Numbered from the stretch's first letter, positions 1 through 12,025 are shown. The stretch: 64,000 bases of DNA from Hibiscus mutabilis (GCA_019671005.1 CM033726.1:24438440-24502439), one strand, 5' to 3'. The notes: generated by a model not told the origin, from the sequence alone. A program made the numbers and translations.

Positions 1-1175
1 ACTCATGCCAAGCTTGGATGTCAGGGCAGCGTCGGCAGGATGACGTCAGCCTTAGCCTGATCAGCTCTCATTCAAATCTGGATAAGAAGATAATCCCTTA
101 TCCTCTGGGCAGTTAGAATTTAAAATTTGAAGAGCTAGTCATATCCCTTCTTTGCACGCCTATTTAAACACCAACCAAGCTAGATTTTAAGGGGAGAGAA
201 GAGAAGATTGGATCGTGAGGAGTTGGTGTGTGTGTGATGATTAATGACTGGTTGCACCGTGGAAGGGTGGTCCGTTCAACTTGGACGAGAAGCCTGGATC
301 TTGAAGTCTTTGCATCGAGATACCCCTTCTAGCCTATTCTCTCTCTCAAGTTATTTTACTTTGTTTTTAAGGATGATGTATTCCGAAAACATTTGTGGAT
401 TGTTGGTTCACTCCCTAACCATGAACTAATTTAATAGTTGGTGGGGGATGTTTGGTTTTTATGTTATTTTCATGCTTTAGCTTTTAATAATAAATCTACC
501 TTGGCAAAGTTTCATCTATTCGGCAAACTTTAATATTTCCTAAATTCTCTGTCAAGCGAGAGCTGACACTGTTGGCCTATTGCACCTTAATATCTTAACA
601 GACTTGGGGTGGCAACGAATAAGTTGTCGAATACTGGGGAGAGAAGCTTCGAGAGAAGTTGTTCAAGTAGATGAACTTACTTGGGGTGAAATCTACCCCT
701 TAGGAGTATAGATTGGATCTTAATCAAATTGGTTTATTTAAAAACAAAAACTATAGAGATATAGGGGTTTTTACATGATCAATTTAGGGCAATGACCATC
801 GAGAGAGGCTTTGCTACTTTTGAATATGCTCGGCAAACAATGCCAAGACAGGTTGTCGTTGTTAACGGCTAGCATGACATGAATAGCGTGAAAACCAAGC
901 ATTCCCTGCCAACGCTCATCATTCATTAAAACACCTTCCTTGCCAACGTCTTTACTTTTCTTTCATTTCTTTACTTTTTAATAATTTTCCAAACCAATTT
1001 CAAATCAAATCAACTTTTTCTTAAGGCAAGTAACAATCAAGGCAATTGAATTCCAAGACAATCTCTTAGTGGGATCGATAAATAATCATTTTGCACATTC
1101 TTACCAATACATATTTTCCGCCACTTTTTGCCATATGTATTACATATTTTAGAGTTTGAGTTTTTAGAACATTCT
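1..1175 (+). repeat. Element 1 5' LTR (partial; lacks its first ~0.4 kb)
   Basis: This is the direct copy of 10,337-~11,480. Only a handful of substitutions and 1-5 bp indels are visible over ~1.08 kb (near 318, 700, 945, 1,000 and 1,067). The last ~100 bp are rearranged relative to the 3' copy, so the LTR end may lie anywhere from 1,080 to 1,175. The 61-codon frame at 244-429 is repeated in the other LTR and is not a recognisable protein. Confidence 0.85.
161..168 (+). promoter_or_regulatory. Probable LTR TATA box
   Basis: TATTTAAA follows a GC-containing context and is conserved in the 3' LTR at 10,497-10,504. The position within the LTR suits a U3 promoter. It is assigned by motif only. 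Confidence 0.4.
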
Positions 1176-1179
1176 TATA

Positions 1180-1196
1180 TTTTTTGTCGGGATTGC
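1180..1196 (+). other. Degenerate primer-binding site of element 1
   Basis: A TTTTTTGTCGGGATTGC tract just after the LTR resembles the tRNA-derived primer site used by Athila/Tat elements (family consensus TGGCGCCGTTGTCGGGGA-like, from memory). The TGG start is lost, so priming is probably not functional. Confidence 0.4.
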
Positions 1197-1387
1197 AAAT
1201 TTTTGCGCCCGTTTAGTTGATTGTTTTTTATTTTTACTTGTCTTCCTTTTTTTTTTATTTTCGTTTTTATTTTTACCTTTCATTTTTGTCGGTGTATGAC
1301 CCGGAGAAGCCATCCTGTGGTGGACGAGTGGCTATACGATCCAGAATTGGGAAAACCTTGCGGAGGTTAAAAAGAAGATTTCGAGAG

Positions 1388-2960
1388 ATGAACCAAGGTA
1401 ATGAAGGGAATGGTGTAGTGAACAATGGGGGAAATCTACTTAACAATGAGATACCACCACCACCGCTGCTGCCCATTGTTAATGAGAAGCCTATTAGAGA
1501 ACATTCGGCACCAACCATTAACAATTTGATGCCGGACTTGTTGGCACAGAGGTAAAAACGCTGTCAATTTTGAACTTAATCCAGTAATGATTCAAACTCT
1601 TTTGAATGTAGGTTAGTTTGATGGCGCACTCACTAGAGATCCGAGGCAACATCTTAAACAGTTCATGGAGATTTGCCAGCTATTTCAACAAAATGGAGTA
1701 CCTAAAGATACCGTGAAGCTAAAGTTATTTACTTTTTCTTTGAAAGACAGAGCAAAGGCTTGGCTTAATTCCTTGCCACACAGCTCGACCACTTCATGGG
1801 CAGACCTATGCCAAAAGTTCTTGATAAGATTCCAGCCGCCAACACTCATTGCCAAGCTGCGGGGTGAGATCATTACATTCAGGCAGGATGAGGATGAGAC
1901 CTTGTATGATGCCTAGGAAAAATTCAAAGACTTGTTGAGGAGGTGTCCTATGCATGGATTCCCGAATTGGACTCAGATTCAAACCTTTTACAATGGATTG
2001 AATGCACAAACAAGGATGGTTGTTGATGCTTCAACAAATGGCTCATTGCTTGACAAGACATATATTGAGGCTATTGACATTTTAGAAAGGATTGCAATCA
2101 ATGATTTTGAATATCCCATTGCAAGACTTGGGGCCCGGAACTAAAACCAATGGGAAATTTCAGGTTGATGAACTAACATCCATTCATGCCAAGATTTCCA
2201 ACCTTACGAGCATGGTAAGAACGTTGCAAAAGAACAATGAGTCCCAAGAAGTCAAAGCATTAGACATATTTTGTACGATCTAGGAGAAAATCATCATGTG
2301 GATGAATGTCCTGCCAACTCTCAATCGGTAAATTTTATTGGCAATGTTAATCGTTACTATAACCATAACTCAATACTTATAATGCAGGTTGGAGACAACA
2401 CCCTAACCTAGCTTGGGGAAATCAAGAAGGCAACCAAGACAATGCCCAAAGGCGAGAATACTCGGAGGCGTAATAACAATGCCATGCCAACATTCTATCA
2501 GAATGCCATGCCACAGAAAACCCAAAACAATTTTCAGCAAGGGCAGAGACTCAACCAAGGAGGCACTCTCACAGAGTACATGGAAAGGAATGATGCCACA
2601 GTCTAGAGTTTGGTTGCGTCAATGAGAAATTTGGAAGTCGAGCTTGGGCAGATTGCGAGTGCACTCAGCAATCAACCCTAGGGAGTATTGCCAAGTGACA
2701 CAGAAGATGCTCGGCGCAAAGACAATAAGCAGTGCAAAGCTATAACTCTTCAGAATGGTAAGCAGCGCGAGATAGAGACGGTTGCTAAGAAGCCAATTAA
2801 TTGCCAAGATGAGAAGCCTATGCCAACAGATGATCCTAGGGAAGCAGAGAAAGAGGAAACAAAAGCAGATGATGCGGGCGATGCGGACAGCACACGGATG
2901 CCAAAGATCGATGCCAAATGATCGATGCTAGCACTGCATTGGCAAAACCAGCAGAGCAGG
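1388..2960 (+). pseudogene. gag: Element 1 gag (Athila-type), broken
   Basis: Fragments in shifting frames give a capsid-like domain: FTFSLKDRAKAWLNSLP near 1,725-1,775, a TAKLR-like stretch, RQDEDETLYDA near 1,880, then KFKDLLRRCP and QTFYNGLN to 2,000. These motifs match Athila-type gag. Further on, NLEVELGQIASALSNQP and AITLQNGK (2,625-2,760) mark the usual gag-protease linker. The ATG at 1,388 starts a Pro-rich N-terminus in frame. Stops occur at 1,553, 1,915, 2,142 and 2,281, with a frameshift near 1,650. It once formed the particle shell and is not translatable as one protein now. Confidence 0.8.
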
Positions 2961-3039
2961 CACGTATCTATCCGCCGCCACCATTTCCAGCAAGACTTCA
3001 AAAGTATAAGCAATATCAGCAGTTCAAGTGTTTCTTGGA

Positions 3040-3560
3040 GGTTCTTAAGTAATTGCAAATCAACATTCCATTGGTAGAAGCCCTTGAACAAATGCCCAAC
3101 AATGTCAAATTTATGAAGGACATTCTGTCCAAAAAGAGGAAGTTAGGAGACTTTGAAACTGTTGCCCTGACCGAAGGATGTAGTGCCATGATCCTAAACC
3201 GTTTGCCACCAAAGCTGAAAGATCCATGAAGTTTTACTATTCCCAGCACCATTGGCAACAAATTCATGGGCAAGACACTGTGTGACCTAGGAGCCAGCAT
3301 CAACTTGATGCCAATGTCAATTTTCCAGAAGCTTGGCATAGAAGCAAGACATACCATGGTGACACTTCAGCTGGCGGACCAATCCTATGCATCCCAAGGG
3401 TAAGATTGAGGATGTGTTGGTAAAGATAGACAAATTTATTTTTCCAAATGATTTTATCATTTTAGATTATGAGGCTGATATTAATGTCCCGATTATTTTG
3501 GGAGACCTTTTCTTTCCACGGTAGGGCTTTGATTGATGTTCATAAAGGGAACTAACAATA
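3040..3560 (+). pseudogene. Element 1 protease region, broken
   Basis: The frame reads NIPLVEALEQMPNNVKFMKD (3,060-3,120), then MGKTLCDLGASINLMP at 3,268-3,315 and VPIILGD near 3,490. CDLGASINLMP is the Athila-type aspartic protease motif; the usual D-S/T-G catalytic triad appears here as D-L-G, as is common in this lineage. Stops interrupt at 3,050, 3,228 and 3,522. Confidence 0.65.
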
Positions 3561-3795
3561 CGCATGAATGATCAGCAAGTTACATTTAATGTGTTTCAAG
3601 CTTTAAAATATGCGAGATGAACCGATGAGTGCCAAGCATAGGAGATGATGGAGTCCATTTACACTTTGGACACGGCACGCTTATGCCATGATGCAGAATT
3701 TGATGCCAACAATTTAGATGGCATAGCTGATCTGTTTGAGGAACCCAAGAACCAGTCTTGTAGGCTGAAGAGGCAGTTATTTTGAGCCACTACAG
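3561..3795 (+). other. Decayed linker between protease and reverse transcriptase
   Basis: There is no frame longer than a few dozen codons. The sequence is element-internal and rich in TGCCA pentamers. Confidence 0.5.
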
Positions 3796-5400
3796 TTGGC
3801 CGGCAGAGAAATCAAGGCATCTAAACCATCAATTGAGGAGCCACCAGCATTGGAACTAAAACCACTGTCAGATCACTTGAAGTATGCTTATTTAGGTGAA
3901 CACTCAACTCTGCCAGTGATCATTGCCACTGGTCTCACTAATGATCAGGAGGAAAGGTTGTTGGCAATATTACGTGACTATAAGCAAGCATTAGGATGGA
4001 CTTTGGTAGACATCAGAGGTATTAGCTCAACCATTTGAATGCATAAGATTATCTTGGAGAAGTACCATGGCAAGACCATTGAAGGCCAAAGAAGGCTAAA
4101 CCCAAGCATGAAAGAAGTAGTGAAAAAAAAGATCATAAAATGGCTTGATGCCGGGATTATATATCTCATTTCCGATAGCTCTTGGGTTAGCCCAGTGCAA
4201 TGCATGCCAAAGAAGGGTGGCATGACCATGGTACAAAATAGTGAACCTGAGATATTTCCCTCCAGAACTATCACTGGATGAAGAGTGTGCATGGACTATA
4301 GGAGGCTGAACAATGCCACGAGGAAAGATCAATTCCCATTTCCATTCATTGATCGGATGCTAGACAAAGCGGGTTGGCGGTAAAGCTTTCTATTGTTTTT
4401 GGATGGTTATTCATGTTATAATCAGATTTCCATTGCCACGATGATCAAGAAAACTACGTTCACGTGCCCATATGGGACGTTTGCGTTTAGAAGAATGTCA
4501 TTCGGCCTATGTAATGCACTGGCAACGTTTCAACGTTGCATGATGTCCATTTTTTCTGATATGATCGAGCACAAAATGGAAGTATTCATGGATGACTTCT
4601 TAGTGTTTGGAAAAACATTTGAGGAATATCTTCAGAGTTTGGAGCAAGTCTTGAAGAGATGCATAGAGACGAACCTAGTGTTGAACTGGGAAATGCCACT
4701 TCATGGTGAAGGAGGCCATTGTTCTCGGGCACAAGGTAACTGAGAGAGGGTTAGAAGTGGATCAAGCAAAAGTTGAGGTAATTAAGCAACTACACGCCCC
4801 AAAAAGTGTCAAAGGTATAAGAAGTTTCTTAGGACATGCCAGTTTTTATCGGTGTTTCATTAAAGACTTTTCGAAAATTGCTAAACCCTTATGTTTATTG
4901 TCAGAACATAATGCCACTTTTGCATTTAATGATTCTTGTTTGAGAGAGTTTCAGGAGCTTAAAGAAAAGTTGATCAATGCCCCTATAGTTGTGGCACCAG
5001 ACTGGAATGAGCCTTTCGTTCATGTGTGATGCCGCGACTATGCCACGGAGCAGTTTTGGGACAAAGGCATAGCAAGGTTTTCCATGCCATCTACTATGCC
5101 AGCCGAACCTTAAACGAAGCACAAATGAATTACTCTACGACCGAGAAATAATTTATTACGGTTGTATTTACTTTTGACAAATTTAGATCTTATTTAATTG
5201 GTAACAAAGTTGTGGTTTTTACAGATCATTCGGCATTAAAGTATCTATTGGCAAAGAGGATGCCAAGCCCAGGCTAATCCAATGGACGCTCCTACTTGAA
5301 GAATTTGACATTGAGATCCGAGATAAAAAGGGCAGTGAAAACCTAGTAGCTGACCATCTTTCACGTTTAGAGCATCATCTTGAAGATGGTAAGACCAATT
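3796..5400 (+). pseudogene. Element 1 reverse transcriptase and RNase H, broken
   Basis: The RT N-terminus is readable at 3,796-4,038 (KYAYLGEHSTLPVII). It continues after a stop through the palm (SSWVSPVQCMPKKGG at ~4,175-4,220), FTCPYGTFAFRRMSFGLCNA (4,460-4,520) and the catalytic FMDD at 4,585-4,596, which is intact. SVKGIRSFLGHASFYRCFIKDFSKIAKP (4,805-4,890) is the RT connection. RNase H follows with a CDA at ~5,027, ADHLSRLE near 5,350 and TDHSALKYLLAK at ~5,221. At least four stops or frameshifts (4,036, 4,279, 4,380, 4,700) prevent translation. It would have copied element RNA into cDNA in the virus-like particle. Confidence 0.85.
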
Positions 5401-6696
5401 TGATAAGAGATGAGTTTCTTGATGAGTATTTGCTTGCGATTAATGCCATGCCATGGTATGCGATATTGTCAACTACTTGGTAAGTAACATTCTACCACGG
5501 ACTTGGCATACAATGCCAAGAAAAAGGTTTTTGCGGGAAGTTAGGGAATACTATTAGGACGAGCTAATATTGTTTAAACGGTGTGTCGACCAAGTGATCC
5601 ACCAGTGTGTGCCTGAGGATGAACATCATAACATATTGTATCTATGCCATGCCGCACCATATGGAGGTCACTTTGCTGGAGTAAAAATTGCTGCCAAGGT
5701 ACTGTAGCCAGGATTCTTTTGGCCCACACTATATAAGGATGCCCACGAGTATGCCAAGGCATGTTATCGATGCCAACAGACACGAAACATCTCTGCCAGA
5801 CACCAACTACCGCTTTAAAACATTATGCCTATATATTTATTTGATGTATGGGGGATAGACTTTATGGGTCCTTTTCCACCCTCATTTGGTAATGTATACA
5901 TTCTTGTGGTTGTTGACTACGTATCTAAGTGGGTAGAAGCTGTTGCTCTGCCAACGAACAATGCCAAGGCCGTTGCCAAGTTTTTATATAAGCATATCTT
6001 TACTAGATTTGGCGCCCCTAGAGTGATCATTCATGATGAGGGCACTCATTTTAAATGTAGTCTAATATCTAAAGCCTTGTGCAGTATGGTATACATCAAA
6101 ATATTTCCACAACATATCATCCGCAAATAAACGGGCAAGCTGAGATTTCAAACAAGGAGATCAAAATCATCTTAGAGAAGATTGTTAATCCATCAAGGAA
6201 GGACTGGTCCTTGAGACTCGATGAGTCCTTGTGAGCTTACAAGACTGCGTTTAAAACTCCTTTGGGTACTTCACCGTTTAGACTTGTTTTTGGAAAACCA
6301 TGCCATCTTCCAGTGGAGCTTGAGCATAAAGCCTACTGAGCCATCAGAACACTTGGCATGGCATGGAGAGCTGCTGGAGAAAAAAGGTTATTGGACCTAA
6401 ATGAGTTGGGGGAATTCGGAATGCAAGCCTATGAGAACGCCAAGATCTACAAGGAAAAAGCAAAACGTTGTCATGACAATAGGATAATGCCAACACAGTT
6501 TGAGATAGGCCAACGTGTTTTGCTATTCAACTTAGGGCTTAAGTTGTTTCCAGGGAAACTCAGATCAAGATGGGCGGGCCCTTATGAAGTTGTGAAGCCC
6601 TATGCTCATAGAGCTGTGGACATTAAGAACTTGAAGACGAGAGAAATCTTTAAGGTGAATGGCCAACGTTTGAAGCACTACATGGAATGTGATTAG
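5401..6696 (+). pseudogene. Element 1 integrase, broken
   Basis: The zinc-binding HHCC half is visible as CHAAPYGGH (5,648-5,674) and CYRCQQT (5,762-5,780). The core begins at 5,825 with WGIDFMGPF (first catalytic Asp near 5,858) and VIIHDEGTHF (second Asp, ~6,030). The region of the catalytic Glu (6,125-6,150) is reached only through a stop/frame change. The C-terminal part is open from 6,358 to 6,696 (RWAGPYEVVKPYAHRAVDI). The module would insert cDNA into the genome. Stops at 5,706, 6,128, 6,231 and 6,338 inactivate it. Confidence 0.82.
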
Positions 6697-7403
6697 AATA
6701 ATGCCAGAGAGGTGATCCTCTTGGCAGAGGTAACATGAAAACACCATCAGGTTTGAACTTTTGTAAATATTAGGTTAGTGTTTTCTTTGTTTTTAGGTTT
6801 TTAATTATTTTTATTTCTTTTTTAAGTTTCATGTTTTTATTCCTTTACTATGTTGAAAAGTTTCCTTTTAAGTTGTGCAGATTCATTATGTTAGGAATTG
6901 TGCTAGGAACACTACCCGTGGTCATTGGGCGAGGGCTAACTCGTCAATAGAAAAACACACCAAACGCAGAGTGCGGAGTAGCTTGGCATGCAGCGGTGCA
7001 AAAGATTGAAGAGCGAGGGAAAAACCCTAGTTTTATTGGCTCAGTAAAAAATTGAGAGAGTTATCTTTATTTGACTTTAAGCCCTAGCCGCCCAAATTTT
7101 GGTTGAAATTTAAATTTCAAATCAATTACCTTATCACTCCAATCCTTACCCTATCTTATCACCTATCACCTTATCACTCCACCTATTTTTAAATTAATTC
7201 TTTTGATTCCCCATCATTATCCCTAATTACTACTCCCATTAAAACACTCAACCAACCTAAAACCTTTCACTTTCTTACTCTTACCGGTTAAAGAAGACAA
7301 AACATCTCTCTCACTTTTTACTTCCTTTTTGATAAGCAAGTACAAACCCAAATCGTCCATTTCCTTCATCTTTCAACATCGTTCCAAGCTTCAACCAGTT
7401 TCA
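6697..7403 (+). other. Spacer between pol and env-like frame of element 1
   Basis: This is AT-rich, CT-tracted, non-coding DNA. Athila elements carry a comparable spacer that may serve as leader for the downstream frame. I see no protein or RNA gene. Confidence 0.5.
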
Positions 7404-8871
7404 ATGGCCTCATCGTCTCTTCCTTTTAAAATATTCTTCAACGAGGAGATCGAGAAAAAGTTCAAAACAAATTTTGCCTCGAGTAGTTTTTGCTACGAGA
7501 AGTACTTCAAATTCAAAATGGAGGCAACAACCGACTTCCCTTTAGAAGTTATGTCTACGATTAACTTGCACAAGTGGAGTCTATTCTGCCAGCAAAAAGG
7601 GGAGATCTATGCCGCCATCGTTCAAGAATTCTACGCGTACCTTGTGACCAATGATTCGCCTTTCCTGATGATTAGGGGTAAGTGTCTACGTTTTGATGAG
7701 GATATATTAATAATATGTTTGAGTTGGATGGTGCAAGAGATGAGTATTTTGAGTATATTGATTTGATGACTGCTGCCAAGAGGAAAAAGCTACTAACGGG
7801 TCTGTGTGAACCTAGCACGACGTAGACAGTCTCATCGACGGGCCACTGGATAATGAAGAGGCTGGCGTTGAAGCCACAAGTGAGAGGCTGGAATCACTTC
7901 ATTAAGGCAAACCTGTTGCCTACATCCCACAATGAGATGATCTCAAAAGAAAGGTTGATTTTGTTGCACTCCATCATAAAAGGGCACAAGATCAACATTG
8001 GAAAGATTATCATAGAAGAGACTTATAAGTGTGCTACGAGAGGTAAAGGTAGTTTGTTTTTCCCTTTGCTTATTTCTAACATTTGCATACGCCATGATGT
8101 GCCTAGGCTTGATGAGGACCAAGGCCAGATAATAAAGGGAATGACCATCACTGCTGCCATATGGAGAAACCTCACTGCATTGAGCCAAAGGACAAGGCCA
8201 AAGGAAAAGCAAAAATGGCCATGCCTAAGCCAAAGATGTCAAAAGGTAGGCTAGACATAATGCCTGAGACTGTGCCAAACGGTTTTGTGGTAATGTTGTC
8301 TCAAATCTACCAACGCCAGGAGATGATACTCAATAAGATGGAAAAGGCTGAGGAGATTAATGTCAAGCTACGACATTACATGCAGGCCAGGGATGTGATA
8401 ATCAGGGAAACTCTCAAGAAAATATCTCCTGATATTGTGCCAAAATTCCCAGATTTCCTTATCGAGCCCTCTGCTAGTGATGAAGCCATGCCAGCCAGTT
8501 CAGCTAGTCCAGCTATGCCAGCCAGTCCAGCTAGTTCAGAGTCTGATGCTACAGTCCCACTATCTCCAGTTCAAGTTGAGTCTGCCAGCTCTGATTATGA
8601 GATTGAATCAAAAGAACCCAAAGCAAAGTCTGCCAAGAAGCCTGCCACGCCACTAGTGAAGCCTATGCAGTCCGATGCCACCGCTACTCCTACCGCATCA
8701 AACCCTGCCAAGATTGTGGAGGAAGTCCTCTGGGATATTAGAGCATCCACTACCGCAAAGCTAATAATAAAGGAAAGAAAGAGAATGACCCCTGATCGTG
8801 GGCCATTTATAAAGAGAAAGACCCGAGTTACACGAGAAGAAGTCTCCGAAGGGGAGTCCTCTTCTTCCTAA
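7404..8871 (+). pseudogene. Env-like third frame of an Athila-type element, frameshifted
   Basis: Three overlapping open stretches (7,329-7,766, 7,853-8,254 and 8,161-8,871) in different frames correspond to one ancestral protein. The Met at 7,404 (start MASSSLPFK) is preferred over the upstream 7,329 Met because the preceding codons are low-complexity leader. The middle part has WNHFIKANLLPTSH and GKGSLFFPLLISNICIRHDV, typical of the conserved plant-transposon domain found in Athila ORF3. The last part is Ala/Ser/Pro-rich with a short internal duplication (8,486-8,545) and a basic end. No clear signal peptide or membrane segment is seen. The function of this frame in plant elements is unproven. 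Confidence 0.7.
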
Positions 8872-9910
8872 ACTCCCTGTACATTTCATTACATTGCATT
8901 CACATGACCATGCATTTTATTTTATTATGTTCTTTTGTATATATGTGTTGTTTCATGCATTGGGGACAATGCACATCTTGGGTTTGGGGTGTACATTTCT
9001 TTACATTTATGCCATGCATATCATGTTTAATTTATGTTACCATGTCATCGAGGTCATTTAGAGTAGATGCATCTTGAACAACCGCTAAAAAAAAAAAAAA
9101 AATTTTGTCTCGATTTAATTTTGAAAAATGTTAACAATTGTTAAGCAAGCTTAATTTGATCTAGGTGTTTGTCCAATGAGGAGACTTTAATCTTTTGTTG
9201 TCATGCCATGCCCGAGTAGTATGCGAGATTGCTTGGCAATTGATCTCTAGTTTAGGGAATTGAACTTGCACTTAACACGTAAGATGTATCTAGTCCCTTA
9301 GCAAACTTAGACTTTTGAAACTATGCTCAGATTTAAAAAAATGATGCCAGGTAAAAGAAATAAATAAGGCAACAATGTTATGCCAAGGTAAGAAAAAATA
9401 AAACTTTCCTCTACCTTAGGGATAATAAGCTACTTGGGGCTTCGTGGTTTGCTCCTTCTTAGTTCTCAAGTCCAAAACCTTAGGGTGTGAGTTGAAGAGA
9501 AAGCCTAGTGATGTCTAGATTAAGGTGGGGATTCATGGTATGCTCCCTCTTATCTCTCACGCTAAATAATGTCACGAAGCAAGCTTAAAAGAATGCCAGC
9601 AGAAACCCTTGGCAAAAAGAAAATAAATGATAAAAAATCTGAGTTTAGGTAGTAAAATTTGTCTAAGGGAGTGAAAGGAAACTTGATGCATATTACCTAC
9701 ACTCATGCACTCTTCATGAACTTTGACTAGAGTTATATAGCTGCACTTGAATTACTACCTGCTTGGCGTCATTGCACTGAGATACTGAGGACAGAAATAG
9801 AGCCAAATTCTGCTTGCCAGCACGTGTTGGCATTCAACCAAAATTTTGTCGAGGTAAATTTTTCACAGTTTTTGTTTTTATTTTGATTGCATTACTTGAG
9901 GACAAGCAAT
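8872..9910 (+). other. 3' untranslated region of element 1
   Basis: There is no coding frame. It holds an A15 run near 9,089-9,103 and, at ~8,960-8,992, a TTGGGGACAATG...GGTTTGGGGTG stretch that duplicates the look of the true polypurine tract at 9,911-9,928. Confidence 0.55.
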
Positions 9911-9928
9911 GAGTTAGGTTTGGGGGTG
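9911..9928 (+). other. Polypurine tract of element 1
   Basis: GAGTTAGGTTTGGGGGTG lies directly before the TG-initiated 3' LTR, as needed for plus-strand priming. Confidence 0.6.
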
Positions 9929-11519
9929 TGTTACCTCTCTAAAAGTACAGTTTTTAATGCCAATCTTATAATGCTTTTGCTAGTTTTTAGGTACATTTAG
10001 TTGCATTAGGATGTTAGAATCATGCATTTACATAAGGAGTTTAGAGTTTTGTCTATGCAGTTGTAAGGTTTGTTTTGTTGGCAATTTTGCAGGTTTGGCA
10101 TAGTATTTGGCTCAAAAAAGCAACACAGGAAGGAATGCCATAGAGAATGACGAGTGTTGTTGGCACAGATGGACCAGACAATGCCAAGCACCGGATGGCA
10201 GAGAAGTGAACTTGATGCCATGCCAAGAGGTTGTTGGACCCTGAAAAAATAGGATATGATTAGGCTCTGAAAAAATAGCAATTGGAATAATCTCCAAAAA
10301 AATAGCGGATAAGATGGTGCCAAGACTTGTTGGCAAACTCATGCCAAGCTTGGATGTCAGGGCAGCGTCGGCAGGATGACGTCAGCCTTAGCCTGATCAG
10401 CTCTCATTCAAATCTGGATAAGAAGATAATCCCTTATCCTCTGGGCAGTTAGAATTTAAAATTTGAAGAGCTAGTCATATCCCTTCTTTGCACGCCTATT
10501 TAAACACCAACCAAGCTAGATTTTAAGGGGAGAGAAGAGAAGATTGGATCGTGAGGAGTTGGTGTGTGTGTGATGATTAATGACTGGTTGCACCGTGGAA
10601 GGGTGGTCCGTTCAACTTGGACGAGAAGCCTGGATCTTGAAGTGCTGCATCGAGATACCCCTTCTAGCCTATTCTCTCTCTCAAGTTATTTTACTTTGTT
10701 TTTAAGGATGATGTATTCCGAAAACATTTGTGGATTGTTGGTTCACTCCCTAACCATGAACTAATTTAATAGTTGGTGGGGGATGTTTGGTTTTTATGTT
10801 ATTTTCATGCTTTAGCTTTTAATAATAAATCTACCTTGGCAAAGTTTCATCTATTCGGCAAACTTTAATATTTCCTAAATTCTCTGTCAAGCGAGAGCTG
10901 ACACTGTTGGCCTATTGCACCTTAATATCTTAACAGACTTGGGGTGGCAACGAATAAGTTGTCGAATACTGGGGAGAGAAGCTTCGAGAGAAGTTGTTCA
11001 AGTAGATGAACTTACTTCGGGAGTGAAATCTACCCCTTAGGAGTATAGATTGGATCTTAATCAAATTGGTTTATTTAAAAACAAAAACTATAGAGATATA
11101 GGGGTTTTTACATGATCAATTTAGGGCAATGACCATCGAGAGAGGCTTTGCTACTTTTGAATATGCTCGGCAAACAATGCCAAGACAGGTTGTCGTTGTT
11201 AACGGCTAGCATGACATGAATAGCGTGAAAACCAAGCATTCCCTGCCAACGCTCATCATTCATTAAAACACCTTCCTTGCCAACGTCCTTAGTTTTCTTT
11301 CATTTCTTTACTTTTTAATAATTTTCCAAAACCAATTTCAAATCAACTTTTTCTTAAGGCAAGTAACAATCAAGGCAATTGAATTCCAAGACAATCTCTG
11401 TGGGATCGATACTCAGCTTACCATATGTATTACTTGTAGACTGTGTATACTTGCACGTAAAAGACTCATTTTCCCACGTTCTTATATTTTCCAATACATA
11501 TTTTCTACCACTTTTGCCA
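9929..11519 (+). repeat. Element 1 3' LTR
   Basis: It begins TGTTACC right after the polypurine tract, and from 10,337 it matches bases 1 onward. The TATA-like box is at 10,497-10,504. The end is placed between 11,460 and 11,519; after ~11,547 the sequence matches the LTR of element 2 instead. The reading frames at 10,006-10,764 are LTR noise. Confidence 0.8.
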
Positions 11520-12020
11520 GCATTTCACCTAAAGAGTCTACACCAAGCATAGCATTTTGGTACTCTAGCAAGTGTTTCGATACGATCTTAAGCATTTTGT
11601 CTAGGCGTTTCGATACGCAAGCAAGTGTTTCGGTATGAATTTTAGCTATTGGAATCTGAGTTTTGAAATCATAAGGGGGTATCGAAACACCTGTACGCGT
11701 ATTGATACGGCTGTAGTTATTTCTGTTATTTTGGCATATTTGAGTGTTTCTGTTTCTTCCAGTTTTGGTCATGTAATTTAAAAGATTTATGTTTTAGTCC
11801 TCAAAACGTATGTGATGCAATTGGTTACCTCTTCGAGATTCGTTTCCTTTGGAAAATCACCTGTTGTAAGTATGAACATGTAGTATTAATAATTTGTATC
11901 TAGACAAGTTAAAAGAAAAAATGGACCAATTTTTCGTAATCTTTCTCCGGTTTGCTTCGGTAAACCTAATGTAGTTCTCTCGGTTCGATTGGGCGTCTAG
12001 GCCGGGTCGAGGGGGTTACA
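11520..12020 (+). repeat. Element 2 5' LTR, 3'-terminal fragment
   Basis: From ~11,547 this matches the 3' end of the LTR at 16,852-20,307, ending in GGGGGTTACA. It lacks ~110 bp present in the 3' copy between two TTTTGGTCCT repeats. Bases 11,520-11,546 match neither LTR clearly. Confidence 0.8.
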
Positions 12021-12025
12021 TTTGT

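Larger units (their letters stand above)
1..11519 (+). mobile_element. Element 1: Athila-type Ty3/gypsy LTR retrotransposon, defective, left end outside window
   Basis: Bases 1-1,080 recur with very few differences from 10,337, which defines two LTRs around an 8.7 kb body. The body reads gag, protease, reverse transcriptase, RNase H, integrase, then a separate env-like frame, the order known for Athila elements. Every domain has stops or frameshifts. The 3' LTR abuts sequence homologous to the LTR of element 2, so element 1 inserted into that LTR. The first ~0.4 kb of its 5' LTR lies left of the window, so the target duplication cannot be checked. The right boundary (11,460-11,519) is uncertain because the two LTR copies differ at their ends. 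Confidence 0.88.

Noticed and set aside
15..429. 61-66 codon frame near the LTR start (also 10,564-10,764)
   Set aside because: Repeated only because the LTR is repeated; frames differ at their N-termini between copies and no motif is present.
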